A program made the position numbers and the translations under genes. From positions 148,486,857 through 148,550,856 of the forward strand of contig NC_069657.1 of the NCBI RefSeq assembly GCF_027244095.1: a DNA stretch of 64,000 nucleotides, read 5' to 3'. The notes below the pieces were generated by a model. The model had not been told where the DNA came from. It saw nothing but the letters and a program-made list of their open reading frames with translations, and did no database searches. The DNA comes from Hemicordylus capensis. Its lineage: Eukaryota > Chordata > Lepidosauria > Squamata > Cordylidae. Positions 1 to 12,700 of the stretch are shown one piece after another (the first letter of the stretch is position 1; each line of letters opens with the position of its first letter).

Positions 1-1119
1 AGGCTCTGCTCCATTCTAAAGGATCTCCTAGGGCTGGGTTGAAACTGAAAGCGATTCTACCTAGGTATCACAAACCAAACCATCCAGGGAGCATTAGCTA
101 CTTTCCTTTTATTCTAGGGATATGATTTAACTCTTAACTAAAAAATTCGACTAAACAAAGTTCACCAGGCATCCCCTATCTTTGGGACAACTTATTTTTT
201 ATGAAATTAGAACAGTGATAGGCCAGCTCCTTCCAGAATAAGAACAGAACACTCATCTTTACAGGAAGAGGATTCTATTATTGACCCAGAAGCAGAAAAG
301 GACATGGTGTAGGCAATCAGGGAAAAGCAAACTTAGAACTAATTTTTAGTCTAGTACTTTCCCTATGATGGGTGTGATTGCTTATATTTAAAGTGTTCAT
401 TTTTCTAAAGCAGGAAGAGACTGGCTCAGAGCAGCAGCATCTTCTGAATCCACCCCCCAAGACAGGTCTGGCTGCATGTGCATGCCTCAGGAAGTAGACA
501 AACCAGGTGAATTTCTCCCCAGGGTACAGTGTAACTATCTGAAGCTAGGGCAAGCCTTTTTTTACTTGTAAACGGTGTCTGGGGGTGGGGGGGAGGCAGT
601 TTTGCCTGTTTGGTTGAGGGAACATCTCAGCATGACAAGTAGCTTTAAAAAATACTTTCAGTATCCTCCCCTTCCCCACCATAGAATAGGCCATTAAAAA
701 AAAATCAGAAAGATATGCACAGCAGTAGGCAGCAGTGAAATAAACCATCATTCAAAAATGGATAATCAGTAGCCCTGATTCAAGAATACTAGTTTTAAAA
801 AGTTTCACCAGGCCTATTTAATGGGAGAAACCTGGAGTAGAGAAATCTCCACACTAGAAGAGGTGATAGGCTTAACTGAACTAACATAGCCTTACAGATT
901 AGAGGAAGAACAATGAAATGCTTTTGTACATGAAACCAGATTTTCTCATTGGCTAGAGAAGTCCAAGTCTGCTTTCAGCACAACAGAAAACAATATTATG
1001 CCAGCAACTTCCACAAAAGCTTTAGCAGATGTAGGCAGTGGCTAGAGAAGACAGCTTGATGCTACCTGTTGAATCATCCTATCAAGGAAGAAAGTCACAC
1101 GCAACTGTGAGGCCCTTAC

Positions 1120-3667
1120 CTTCTCACGTTCACTCAGCAGGGCAAAGCGCCTTTTTTCATCCTCTTCTTGCTCCAGCAGTTGGCGTGCCTCTCGCTCCTC
1201 TTTCTCACGCTGCTTTCGCTGGGCCTTGTTTACTCGGCGGCGTTCTGCCTGCTTGGCTTCCATTTCAGCTGTTAGGGGTCCAGGCACCTGGGGTTACACT
1301 ACAGATGTGGACTAAGCAAAACAGGGACAGACACCAGCAGCAACTAGCAAGGCTGAGCTCTTTTCATAGCAGAATGCCTATTGCACTAGAAGTGGGACAT
1401 CGGAGGTATGTAAATGAGCACATGGCAAGACCAACAGGTTCAAGCACCCCCAAAGGGAAGTTGTGTGCGAAGCAAACAAGGAATCCTGCATTTGCTTCCC
1501 ACACAACTTCAAATTGCACAACTCAAAAACCATCTAAAGTCAGCAACAAAGAGGACAGGTGCTCAGAAAAATGGGAGGCTTTTATAGGCAGTTGGCCCTG
1601 GAGGGTACAACTTGCAGGTGTTCACCGCTCCATTTGTTTAGGAGTGTTGGCTTCGACCTCAGGTACCTCCCATCCAAGATCGGTACCTTACCTTACTGAT
1701 CAGGTACCTTACATCCAAGACCGTATTTCCACTCACCTGAGCCCGGACATAGTCATATTTCTCAGGCTGTTCACCCATGAATCTACGGAATTCACTACGG
1801 GTTTTTCTGTCAGCAGAGACACAGTATGGAGGTTGTTCTTGCCTGTCCCTGCAGTAAGAGAGATAAGAGTGCTGCTTTCTGGCTCCAGATCTATGCCCTT
1901 CACTCCTGTAGCATACCTCATGGTTAGGAAATGAGGAAGTGTGTGCCCCCCACCAGCCCTACACCATTTTCCTTGCTTCCAGAACTGGACATGGTAGTAA
2001 TGGAAGAGGAGCTGCTTGCTGCTCAGATTGTATGCGGTCCATAGTTCTGACATGCAGAGAGCAAGTGGGACTTAAGGTTTGCGGCTTTCAGGGCACTAGA
2101 GCAGAAAGCCCCAGGACTTGCCACATCCCTCTAAGCATTACCTGAGGGCAGGGTCAGCACCAGCCTCCAAAAGCAGCCGCACAACTGCACTCCTCCCCGC
2201 TGCTGCTGCCACATGCAAAAGGGTCCAGCCACTCTCATCTAGCGGGGCATTGAGTAATTGCTGTGCGGTGTCACCATTGCATTCTTCTATCCCTGCTGTG
2301 CCATCAGCCATTCCCAAGAGGTGACGTAGTGCTCTCAAGTCTCCCGTCTTGCAAGTTGTGAACAAGGAATCTTGCAGGGGTGTGTTGGGAACTTCTGGAA
2401 GGAAGGAAGGAAGGAAGGAAGGAAGGAAGGAAGGAAGGAAGGAAGGAAGGAAGGAAGGAAGGAAGGAAGGAACCTGCATTAGCCCCTCTTGAACCATGCT
2501 ACCTGGGAGCGGGAACAGAGCCCCAACTGCCTGTTCCTACACCATACTGGCTGCCACCCTGGAATAAGGCCACTATTGCAAGTCACTGTAGGCTGAGATA
2601 ACCTGTGGGGCCAGAAGTATAGGCAACAAGCATCTCAGGTGGCAAAAAAGTATCAGCACTTCCACCCCACCTCACCTGGAGTCTCCAGATATTTCCGGGC
2701 CTTAGGCAACTCCTCTCTTCTGGATGAGCCCTCCGGCTCATCAATACCTCCTGAAGTCTCCGTGCAAGATGCTATTTCAAAAGGGAAAGAATATACTAGA
2801 AATGGTCTCCCTCCTCACTAAGTATCAGAACAACTCCATCCCACCCCAATAAGCATTTTAGCCATCTTAAAAACAAAACTTTAATTGTTTAATTTTTGAC
2901 TGAGCTGTATTTTTAAGTTTTATTTTTACTGTGTTTTAAGTGGTTGTACACTGCCTGGAGATGCCTGTCAGGCAGTTTATAAATATGATAAAGTAAATAA
3001 ATACAACCTAGAGATGAGGGAAGACTAATCAGGTGAAGAAATAGACTATGAGGCTATTCACACGCGCAGAGGAAACCAAGCTAAGGGAGCCCAGCCCAGC
3101 CCGGTTACCCCCACGTGTGTGAACCGCCGGGAGCTGCATGGCTCCTGGGGGCTATCCCCCGCACCCCCGTTAAATGAGGTTAGTGAAGCAAGCGCTCCAC
3201 TAACCCCATTTTTCGGAATGTGAGTCGCCACAGCATGGCTCTGTGCCATGATGACTTGCGAAGAGAACTCTCACTGGTGGGCTACAGCAAGTCTCCTGAG
3301 GTTGGGGGGCTCCCCAGAATGCCCACACACTCGGCACAGGGCATTCTGGGGCTTCTGGAGGCCAGTTGGCCCCCGATCCCCGCCGCCGCCGTGACAGAGC
3401 TGGTAACTGTGTGTGGGCCCGATCTGGCCACCCAGGGAGGGCTGAATGCCCATGTGTGGGGAGAGTGGGTTAAGCCTGCTCTCCCCGCCAAACCCCCATC
3501 CAGCTCGTGTGGAGAGCCTCTATAAGTCCAAAATTTCTAAGAGTCTGCCCCTCTCAAAGTGTCACTATCAGCTGAAGGGATGCAGAATGGGAAGGCTCCC
3601 TCCCTCAGGTCATGGTATCAACCCAACATCCTGCGAATTGTCAGAAGGCAAAATATTTACAATGGTG

Positions 3668-3725
<58 letters not shown>

Positions 3726-6700
3726 GTGTTTTAAAAAAGCAGTTTTCCAGTTGCCACCATTGCATGGTACACTACATATAATTTATTGTAGACAAGGTGG
3801 AAGAGGGGGACTGCTATTCTCCTATGCTTGGGCATATTTGCCCTGAAGCTGGCAGGGCACATGGCAATTGCCAATACAACCTCAATGCAACTTTCGACAG
3901 TGAGAAGCTTCAGCCTCAAAAGGAGTTCACAGTGACCCAAGAGGTTCAAGAAGTTTCCCGCATCCAATCTCTGCATGAGCATTCAGATCTGCCACTGACT
4001 CCAGAGTCTGCAGTGGCTTCTCCTCAGCCCCAAAGGACTATTGGCCCAAGGTAGAAAAGGCATAAGATGATATCTAGTACACCTCTCAGATTCCAGATCA
4101 TCCTGGCTTTTGTTAAAGTTTCTAGCCCTCTTGGTACCTACTAAAGACTTTGAGACTAGAAGGGAATCGGAGTTTTTAGTAACAAGTATGAAGATTAGTT
4201 TGCCATAATGCTTCCCACCTCTGACAACAACTACCTCTCTGACAGGCCATACCCCACAAGTTCCATTTTTTATCATATTTGTACCCATTCTACTATTACT
4301 ATACTTCACTATTTTTACAGTTAAGACAAGCTGCCTAATAGAAACAGTAGTAATCTTATTAGGCAAGTTGTTTCCTTTTCTGCCAATGCTGAAAGGATCT
4401 TCTGGGTAATAAATTATATTTTAAAAATGCTGGCTCTAATGTAAGCAAATTATTCTCAAACTGACCAAGTTCTCCTTTTTTGAGCAGCATAATTTTTTAA
4501 TCCCAATTTGTTGGCATGCATCTGATATTTGTGTCCAATAATAGATTCATAACCTCAGCCACCTACCTGTGGGTGCTTTTGGTTTCTTCTTTCTCTTTTT
4601 GTGCTTCCATTTAGGTGCCACCTCAAACTCACGGAGTTCCAGTGTACTCAGTGTCATCTCCACCAACTCCAGACTTCCTTCTCCCTCTTCTTCCTCCTCA
4701 TCTGCCAATTGTGCTGGGGAGGCTATAAGCAAGATGGGCATGATTCGGCCTCCCACTCCCACATGAATAAGGAGGAACCATTAATTATTCTGGGGCAGGG
4801 GGTAAGAGGGTGGCAGTTCCTCCTAGCAACAACTCCTTCTGGTAGGGCCCAATACTCTCTCTCATATGTAGTGCAGCCACAGCTACATCACAATCTTTCA
4901 TTGGCAGCTTCCTCCACCCTAGCTTGGACACCTTCTCCAGTGGTTCAAGAGTGGGACAGCATTTAGTTCTGGGAAGTGCCTCCTCTTGACCGACAGGCAG
5001 GGTTCTCCAGCAATAATGAACCCAAGGTGAAGGGTTTCTCCTCAGCTCACAGACTGGCCCTGCCAGGCCAGCAGGTGACACTATTTGTGGGGGTCCCAAA
5101 GTCTGAAAGAGCAATTCTGAGGAAATGGCCTTTCCTCTCTGGCTCAGATTCTCACACTTGGCTCTTCCCTCTCTCACACATTTTCAGGGACCCTTGGATA
5201 AAGCTACCCTACACTTCAGGAAGAACATCCCATGCTTAACTGTGCTCAGCAGCCTACCATGATCTGCCCAACCTAAAGCCTAGGACTCAGATGGAAAGCG
5301 TGAAGGCAGCATCTGTATTTCACTAAGCTAGAAGGGCAGGACAGATACATGTGGATTTCTTTAGTGACAGGAAAGCACTCTCCAACTCACTAGTGTCTTG
5401 ACATTGTGGAGCTACTTCATCCCACTGAGCAACTTTTCTCCAGCTCTTCCGAGGAGAGCCAATCAGCTCCTCCACTGCTGTGTCCTTCCCTGTCAGAGAA
5501 GCAGAATGGAAATTTCTTGGTTCCACGCCCAAATTGCAAGCTTCATTTTGGGATTACAAGCAACAACAGCAGTCCCTCCTCTGCTTCCAGCAACATCCTA
5601 ATTCACAACAGCCAGTCAATTCACAATAGCCAAATATCAATAAAGAGCAGGGAAGTAGCCAAGTTAAATTGGGGTTAGATTTAGGAAAGTTGTACATGAT
5701 AATTGTACAGGGTACCTGTACTGCATATACTGCACAGGGCAGAAAGGGAAAGAGGGAGAGAAAGAGAATGAGAATATTCCAGAGAAGTTTTAATCCTTTG
5801 TTCTCAAGACACAGGTAAAAGAATATGCACTTGACCACCAAAGTAAGCCTCCTTGCCCTCAAACCAATTATGATGGGTAAAGGAACATCCTTGACTACTG
5901 GAAGTCAGAAATAACCAGAACTACATGGCTGTGGAAGAGGAGTCCAGCCTACTAATACTAATAAGGTGCACTGACCATACACTTGCAAACTGCTCAGAGC
6001 CTGGTGTACCCGCTGCACCTCTCGGAAGGTAGCTCTTCGGGTGCTGAAAGGAATGCCCCGGATACGGGGATCACCTCGCTGAAGAGGGCCATTTCTATTG
6101 CTGAAGAAGCGAGACCGGTTGGCGCGAGGGGCACGAAGGAAGATGCACTCTGCTTCTTGCAGGTGTCCTGCCCAGCTGGCCAACAACTCCTGAATATCCT
6201 GTAAGGAAGACAAGTACAATGGTACCTCTTGGTGCACAAAGTTACCACCTTGGTATGTGCCAGTGTAGCAGTAGGGCATGACAATGAAAACCGAGTTGTG
6301 GTCCAAATACAGTATCTGTAAGTTGGTGGCAACTGGAGGGTAAGCTATTCCAAGAAATCCCTTGTGCTCTGTTCATACACGAATCCCCACTCTCATAGTA
6401 AATGAGAGAATGCAAGAACAGTTCCCCTGCTCTGAAAGCACCCTAGAACCAGAGCAGTGCAATCTATAGAGCCAGAAGGCTGCATCGCTGGACTGTAGTA
6501 GTCCATCTCCCTCCTTTCCTGTTTCATCCCTCTACCCTGCCACACATGCTTCTGACAAAGACTTAACCAGACCTGCCAAATAAAGTTAACTATACTTCAC
6601 CTTTGTGGCAGAAATCACAGCCTGGGCAACCTGGCTGCAATGCAAATCAAACACAGCGAAGCTAAAGAGGACCTTTGGAATCACAAACAGCAGAGTCCTT

Positions 6701-9700
6701 CCCACTTTGTGGGCTACTTGGCTGCTGTAGCACCGACACTCACCTTGAGCAGGGCAGCCTCATTGTAGCGCCGCAGTGAGGCCCCTGCAGATTTTGGCAT
6801 AGATCCCTGAGCATCCCGTATCCCTTGGGCTGTACCTCGGCGAGCTCGCACTGTATACCGGTGGAAGGTCTTGTGCTCCAGTACATCATTCCTGGGAGGA
6901 AAATGAATGGAAGCATGCAGCAGAGGCTGGAGCCAAAGATCATAATCCGAACTGTAGTGTTTCTTCTAGGAATAGCGCATGAATGGAAGATGATCTATTC
7001 TGTCTACAACTTTGCAAGGTAAGGGGTTCAGTAGCTTTCAGAGGGTTGAAAGGAGCCCTCCCAATCTATGCAAACACGTACATGATCCAAGTCAGCCATA
7101 CCCCTCCCCATGTCCCCAGTCCTTTCCCCTTTTGTAAACTGTCACAAAGTATCTTAGGGGAGAAGAGAATCAGTACTGGCCTGGAATCCCAGGTGGGATC
7201 CTTACGTCTTCCAGCCTTCTGACAAGTTCATGCTCCAAGGCAGCTTCTGCAGCCCACAGAAGATCTCCTTCATGAAGGAGACCAGTTCCTCCGGTTCTTA
7301 CCCCTTAAAGACAGCTCCCGCAAAGTGTCCTCCGCCAGACATCAGGATAACCCAGGAGGTCCCTGGGCTCTGCCTCTGAAGCGACGCCACCAGCTCTGCA
7401 GTCTCCTCCACACTGCCCTGGAGATATACAAGCCCTCTTATATCAGTGATGAGCCATGGACTAAGGGATTCTTAGCCTGGTCGACATCTGGTTGAGCAAT
7501 TCAGCATTAACAACATGGTTAGACAGCAGGAATTTAAGCAGCAGGGGAGGGGGGAGGCGACCCAGGGTGGGGGCAGTTACCTAGGCCTGCAGAAGGAGGC
7601 CAAAAGCATTACCTGTGACAGAAGCTCAGTTCTTGGATAATTTTGCAGGTCTAAACAGGGACCAGGCAATCAATTTCAAAAGAAAAGCACCCAAAAGGGC
7701 TGTTCCCACCCATGCAAAGTTTTGAAAGTAGGGCAAATGCCTGCATCTAACAGAAACTCAGGGTTTCATCTAGTAAAGAGCCAACATAGACAGGGAGGAA
7801 CCATGCCTAGAAGGCAAGATAGGCTGGAGTAGTGTTGCAGCTGAACAGGCAGCGGGGGAGGTCACAGCCAAGTGACTAGCGCAACTGGGCAGGAACTGAG
7901 CGATTATCCTACATGTAAATGAGAACAAGCACATAGCTCAGGAACAGCCCCAAATGACTATGATTAGAACATCAGGCTTGGACTCGGGTTCCCTGGGAGA
8001 AGAGTTTGGTGATTAAAGCAGTGTAGCAGGTGGGTGGATTAGACACAGCCAGCTAAGTCATATTTCAGCAGACACTGGAGTAAGGTAAAGTGTGCCGTCA
8101 AGTCGATTTCGACTCCTGGCGCCCACAGAGCCCTGTGGTTTTCTTTGGTAGAATACAGGAGGGATTTACCATTGGCTCCCCGCAAGTAGTATGAGATGAT
8201 GCCTTTCAGCATCTTCCTATATCACTGCTGCCCAATACAGTAGCAGCGGGGATTTGAACCTGCAACCTTCTGCTTGTTAGTCAAGCATTTCCCCACTGCG
8301 CCATTTAGTTCCTTTGAAACCCAGCCATAACATCACCCTCTACTAGTTTCACAACAGACAGCTGAAAAGCTGTAATTATTTGGTGCTGGGCAGCTAGTGA
8401 CTAAAGCAGGAAGAAGTGAAAAGCTAGAAAGATAATGAAGCCCAATGGGCTGCTTGGCTTTGGTACCCCACAACATGCCTTTATAGTGCTCAGCACACAG
8501 CGATAGACTGAGAGGAGCTGGCCTTGGGAGTTTCTGAACAGGATCCGTTGAGAGCGTGAACACGGTGAAGAGCTCTGATGATCACTCTCCTTGCCTTCAC
8601 TGTCCTGGTAAGGTGGCGGGTCAGATTCGCTGTCAGAGTCACTGGAATCTGAACCAGAGATGCTAGAGACATCACCTATGGACCAAAGTAGTGATAGAAA
8701 AATTCATAGAGCTAGAGGGTGACACAATCAATAGACACTCAAGAAATCCCTCTTCTGGAACGTTGCTTCCCATCTCCAGCCTACAGGGAAGTCATAGATC
8801 CTGCACAACTGAGACAGCCCAGATCAGCAAAACTAGAAAATGTCCTGTGCAAAACTTATCAGGACTACAAGAAGAATAGAAGCATATATCTGGACCCAAA
8901 AGACTCTTCTCTGAATATGCAGCTGGCCAACACAGTTTAATCATGGCCATTTAGAGACATGAAAGGGTAGCAGAGTGCAAGCATTGCTATACTAATGCAT
9001 TTGAAATGAGCCCCATGCATAATGTTAACACAACAATTTTGTATAAAAGGACCCAGCAGAGACTGGATAGTCACCAATCTGTTAAAAAAGGACTCCCAAG
9101 TCATGATGCCTGGAATCTTTGTCTGAGCTAGGGAATAGTGGTGATTCACTAGGACTACCAGAAACAGAGTCCCCAAGCAATAGCTAGCCTAACTACACAC
9201 TTTTCCTCACCTGCTTGAGCATTTGCCTCAAATTCTTCAGCTGTGAGCATCTGGCGGCCCAGCAAACGCTGCTTAATGTTGAAGCGATGCCAATCCAGCC
9301 GGTAATGTTCAGTCTGGGCAAGAAAAAAAAAGACAGGATGAGAGCACATGTGGGCAACAGTAGTAACCTAGTCCAGAACAGAACAGGAGTGTGTACTTAG
9401 GGCCACTTTGCTTTGAGGCGACAAGGGGCAGTAACAGCCCTTCTCTGCAATGAGTCTGGGATGCCTGGTGCTTATGTTAGGACATCAAAATGCATTCAGG
9501 TCAATCTAAGATGGAAATTGCATCCCCCACAGTAACAGACCTCAGCACTCTCCACTTTGAACACAAGAGTCATGATTGCCATCATACGGTGCCCAATCTT
9601 TGCAGCAATTCCTGGGACTTGTAGTCCCAATATTTAATTGGAGGGCAGAGACTGCAAGATCTTTCTACACCATCTTATTCCCACAGACAATAATATCCTT

Positions 9701-12700
9701 TACAGTCAACACCACTCCTTGATGCCTACCTGTTCCTCTCGACTGTCAAAGGCCCTTGAGCAGGCAGAGCAATACATCCGGTCAGACACCTCCAAGACCC
9801 CACAAATACGATCCGCTTCCTTAGTAACTTATGAGACAAGATTGAAACAATGGAGACAATTACAGGCATAAGTATAAAGTTGTATGCAGAGGGAATGTAA
9901 AACTCACAAAAAGCAAGACATCAGATTCAGAGGAACTCAGGAAATGTAAAAAATTATACATGTATAAAGCAGTATTATGCAAAGTTTAAAAGTGTTATAA
10001 TGAAACAGTGGAATAGCTTGTGTGCTGTATATCACAATGGACCACAGAAATATTTAAAATGAAACTTGTCATTGGGGGAAATCTTGGTGGAATACACAAA
10101 TTCTTTTGGTGGATGAAAAAAATCAGATTCTTAAGAGTAGTATTAACAAGCTGACAAAGATATACTGTACTGCTAAAGTATCATTGTGCACAGTGACATC
10201 ATGAGGTGGTGATGTAACACAGACATTGATAAGATCAGTGCCCTAGAAAACAAGTGTGCTATTAAAAAATAAATCATAAGAAGAATAAACTGAAGCTGAA
10301 TCCAGATAAGACGGAGGTACTTATTGTGCGGGGTCAGAACTCTAGAGACTATTTTGATCTGCCTGTTCTAGATGGGGTCACATTTCCCCAAAAGGAACAG
10401 GTTCGCAATCTGGGAGTACTTCTGGATTTGCACCTCTCCCTGGTTTCTCCGTTTGAGGAGGTGGCCGGGGTGCTTTCTATCAGCTCCGGCTGATATGCCA
10501 GCTGCGCCCATTTCTCGAGATCAATGACCTCAAAACAGTGGTACATTTGTTGGTAACCTCCAGACTTGACTTCTGTAATGTGCTCTACGTGAGGCTGCCT
10601 TTGTACGTAGTCCAGAAACTTCAGTTGGTTCAGAATGTGGCAGCCAGGTTGGTCTCTGGGGCATCTCGGAGAGACCACATTACTCTGCTGTTGATGGAGC
10701 TACACTGGCTGCCAATAGGTTTCCGGGCAAAATACAAAGTGCTAGTTATAACTTACAAAGCCCTAAACGGCTTAGGCTCTGGGTATTTAAGAGAACATCT
10801 TCTTCGCTATGTGCCCCACCGTTCATTGAGGTCCTTGAGGAGGTCCGTCTCCTGTTGCCGCCAACTCATTTGGTGGCTACACAGACACGGGCCTTCTTGG
10901 CTGCTGCCCCAAGATGTGGAATGCGCTCCCTACTAAGATACAAGCCTCCGCATCTCTGGCAATTTTTAAGAAACTTCTGAAAACACATCTCTTCAACCAA
11001 GTTTTCTCAGCTTTTAAAAACTTGTTTTTAAGTTGTTTTTGCTATTTAATTGGTGTTTTTAAAATTTATTTATTTATTTATTTATTAGATTTATATACCG
11101 CCCTTCCAAAATGGCTCAGGGTGGTTCACAACATGATAAAAACAATTAAAACAAATTAACAATTAAAATCAAACTATTAAAACACAATAAAACCAATAAA
11201 ACAGCTAAAAGCCCTGAAAATCAGGGCAACAGTTTAAACAGTTAATCATTTAAAACTCTGGAAGGCCAGGCCAAATAGGTAGGTTTTAAGGGCTCTCTTG
11301 AAGGACAGCAATGATCTCAAATCACAAATTTCTGCCGGGAGTGCATTCCATAGCCCAGGAACAACTACAGAGAAGGCCCGTCTCTGCGTCGCCACCAGAC
11401 GAACCAGTGGCAACTGGAAACAGACCTCCTCAGATGACCTTAACGTGTGGTGGGGATTATGTAGAAGAAGGTGCTCTCTTAGATAACTCAGACCTAAGCT
11501 GTTCAGGGCTTTAAAGGTAATAACCAGCACTTTGTATTTTGCCCGGAAACATATTGGCAGCCAGTGTAGCTGTTTCAAAACAGGAATAATATGGTCTCTC
11601 TGGGTTGCCCCAGAGACCAATCTGGCTGCCGCATTCTGAACTAACTGAAGTTTCTGGACTACGTACAAAGGCAGCCCCACGTAGAGCGCATTGCAGTAGT
11701 CAAGCCGGGAGGTTACCAAATGATGCACCACTGTTTTGAGGTCATCCTCTCTGAGGAATGGACGCAGCTGTCAAATCAGTCAAAGCTGATAGAAAGCACT
11801 CCTGGCCATGGCCTCCACCTGAGATACCAGGGTGAGGCCTGGGTCCAGGAGTACTCCCAAGCTGCACACCTGCTCCTTCTGGGGGAGTGTAACCCCATCC
11901 AGCACAGGGAGATCTAACTCATCCCTCACATTCTGAGCCCCCACAATGAGCACCTCCGTCTTGCTTGTATTCAACTTCAATTTGTTCTCCCTCATCCAGC
12001 CCATTACTGCCTGTAGGCAGGCATTTAGAGAATAAGTGCCATTTCCTGAAGATGAAAAGGAGAATTAGATTTGTGTGTCATCAGCATACTGATAACACCC
12101 AGCACCAAATCTCCTGATAACCTCACCCAGCAGTTTCATGTAGATATTAAAAAGCATTGGTGACAGAATGGAGCCCTGGGGGACTCCATATAACAGCTCC
12201 CGTTTTGAGGAGCAACTGTCACCAAGCTCCACCATCTGGAATCTACCTGAGAGATAGGAGCGGAACCACTGCAAAGCAGTGCCCCCTATCCCCAACTCCC
12301 CCAGGCAATCCAGAAGGATACCATGGTCGATGGTATCAAACGCCGCCGAGAGATCGAGAAGAACCAGCAGAGTCACACTCCCTCTGTCGATTCCCCGGTA
12401 AAGGTCATCCATCAGGCCGACCAAGGCTGTCTCAACCCCATAGCCAGCCCTAAAGCCAGTTTGAAATGGATCTAGAATCAGTTTCCTCAAAGACTGCCTG
12501 GAGCTGGTCGGCCACCACCCTCTCAATTACCTTGCCCAACCAAGGGAGATTGGAGATTGGCCTGTAACTGTCCATCACTAAGGGATCCAGAGAAGGCTTC
12601 TTTAGGAGTGGTCTAATCAATCCCTCCTTCAAACAAGGGGGCACCCTACCCTCCCTCAGTGATGCATTTATGATATTAACTAGGCCATCTCCAACAATCT

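Noticed and set aside
1038-1934. 298-codon plus-strand ORF
   Set aside because: It runs antisense over two ANKZF1 exons and their intron, with no family resemblance. The minus-strand exons explain the open frame.
2138-2601. ORFs with SFLP or KEGR repeats
   Set aside because: These are translations of the GGAA microsatellite. Only the part after the acceptor at 2394 is coding, on the minus strand.
3671-3781. ORFs with CVCVCV repeats
   Set aside because: GT microsatellite translated in two frames.
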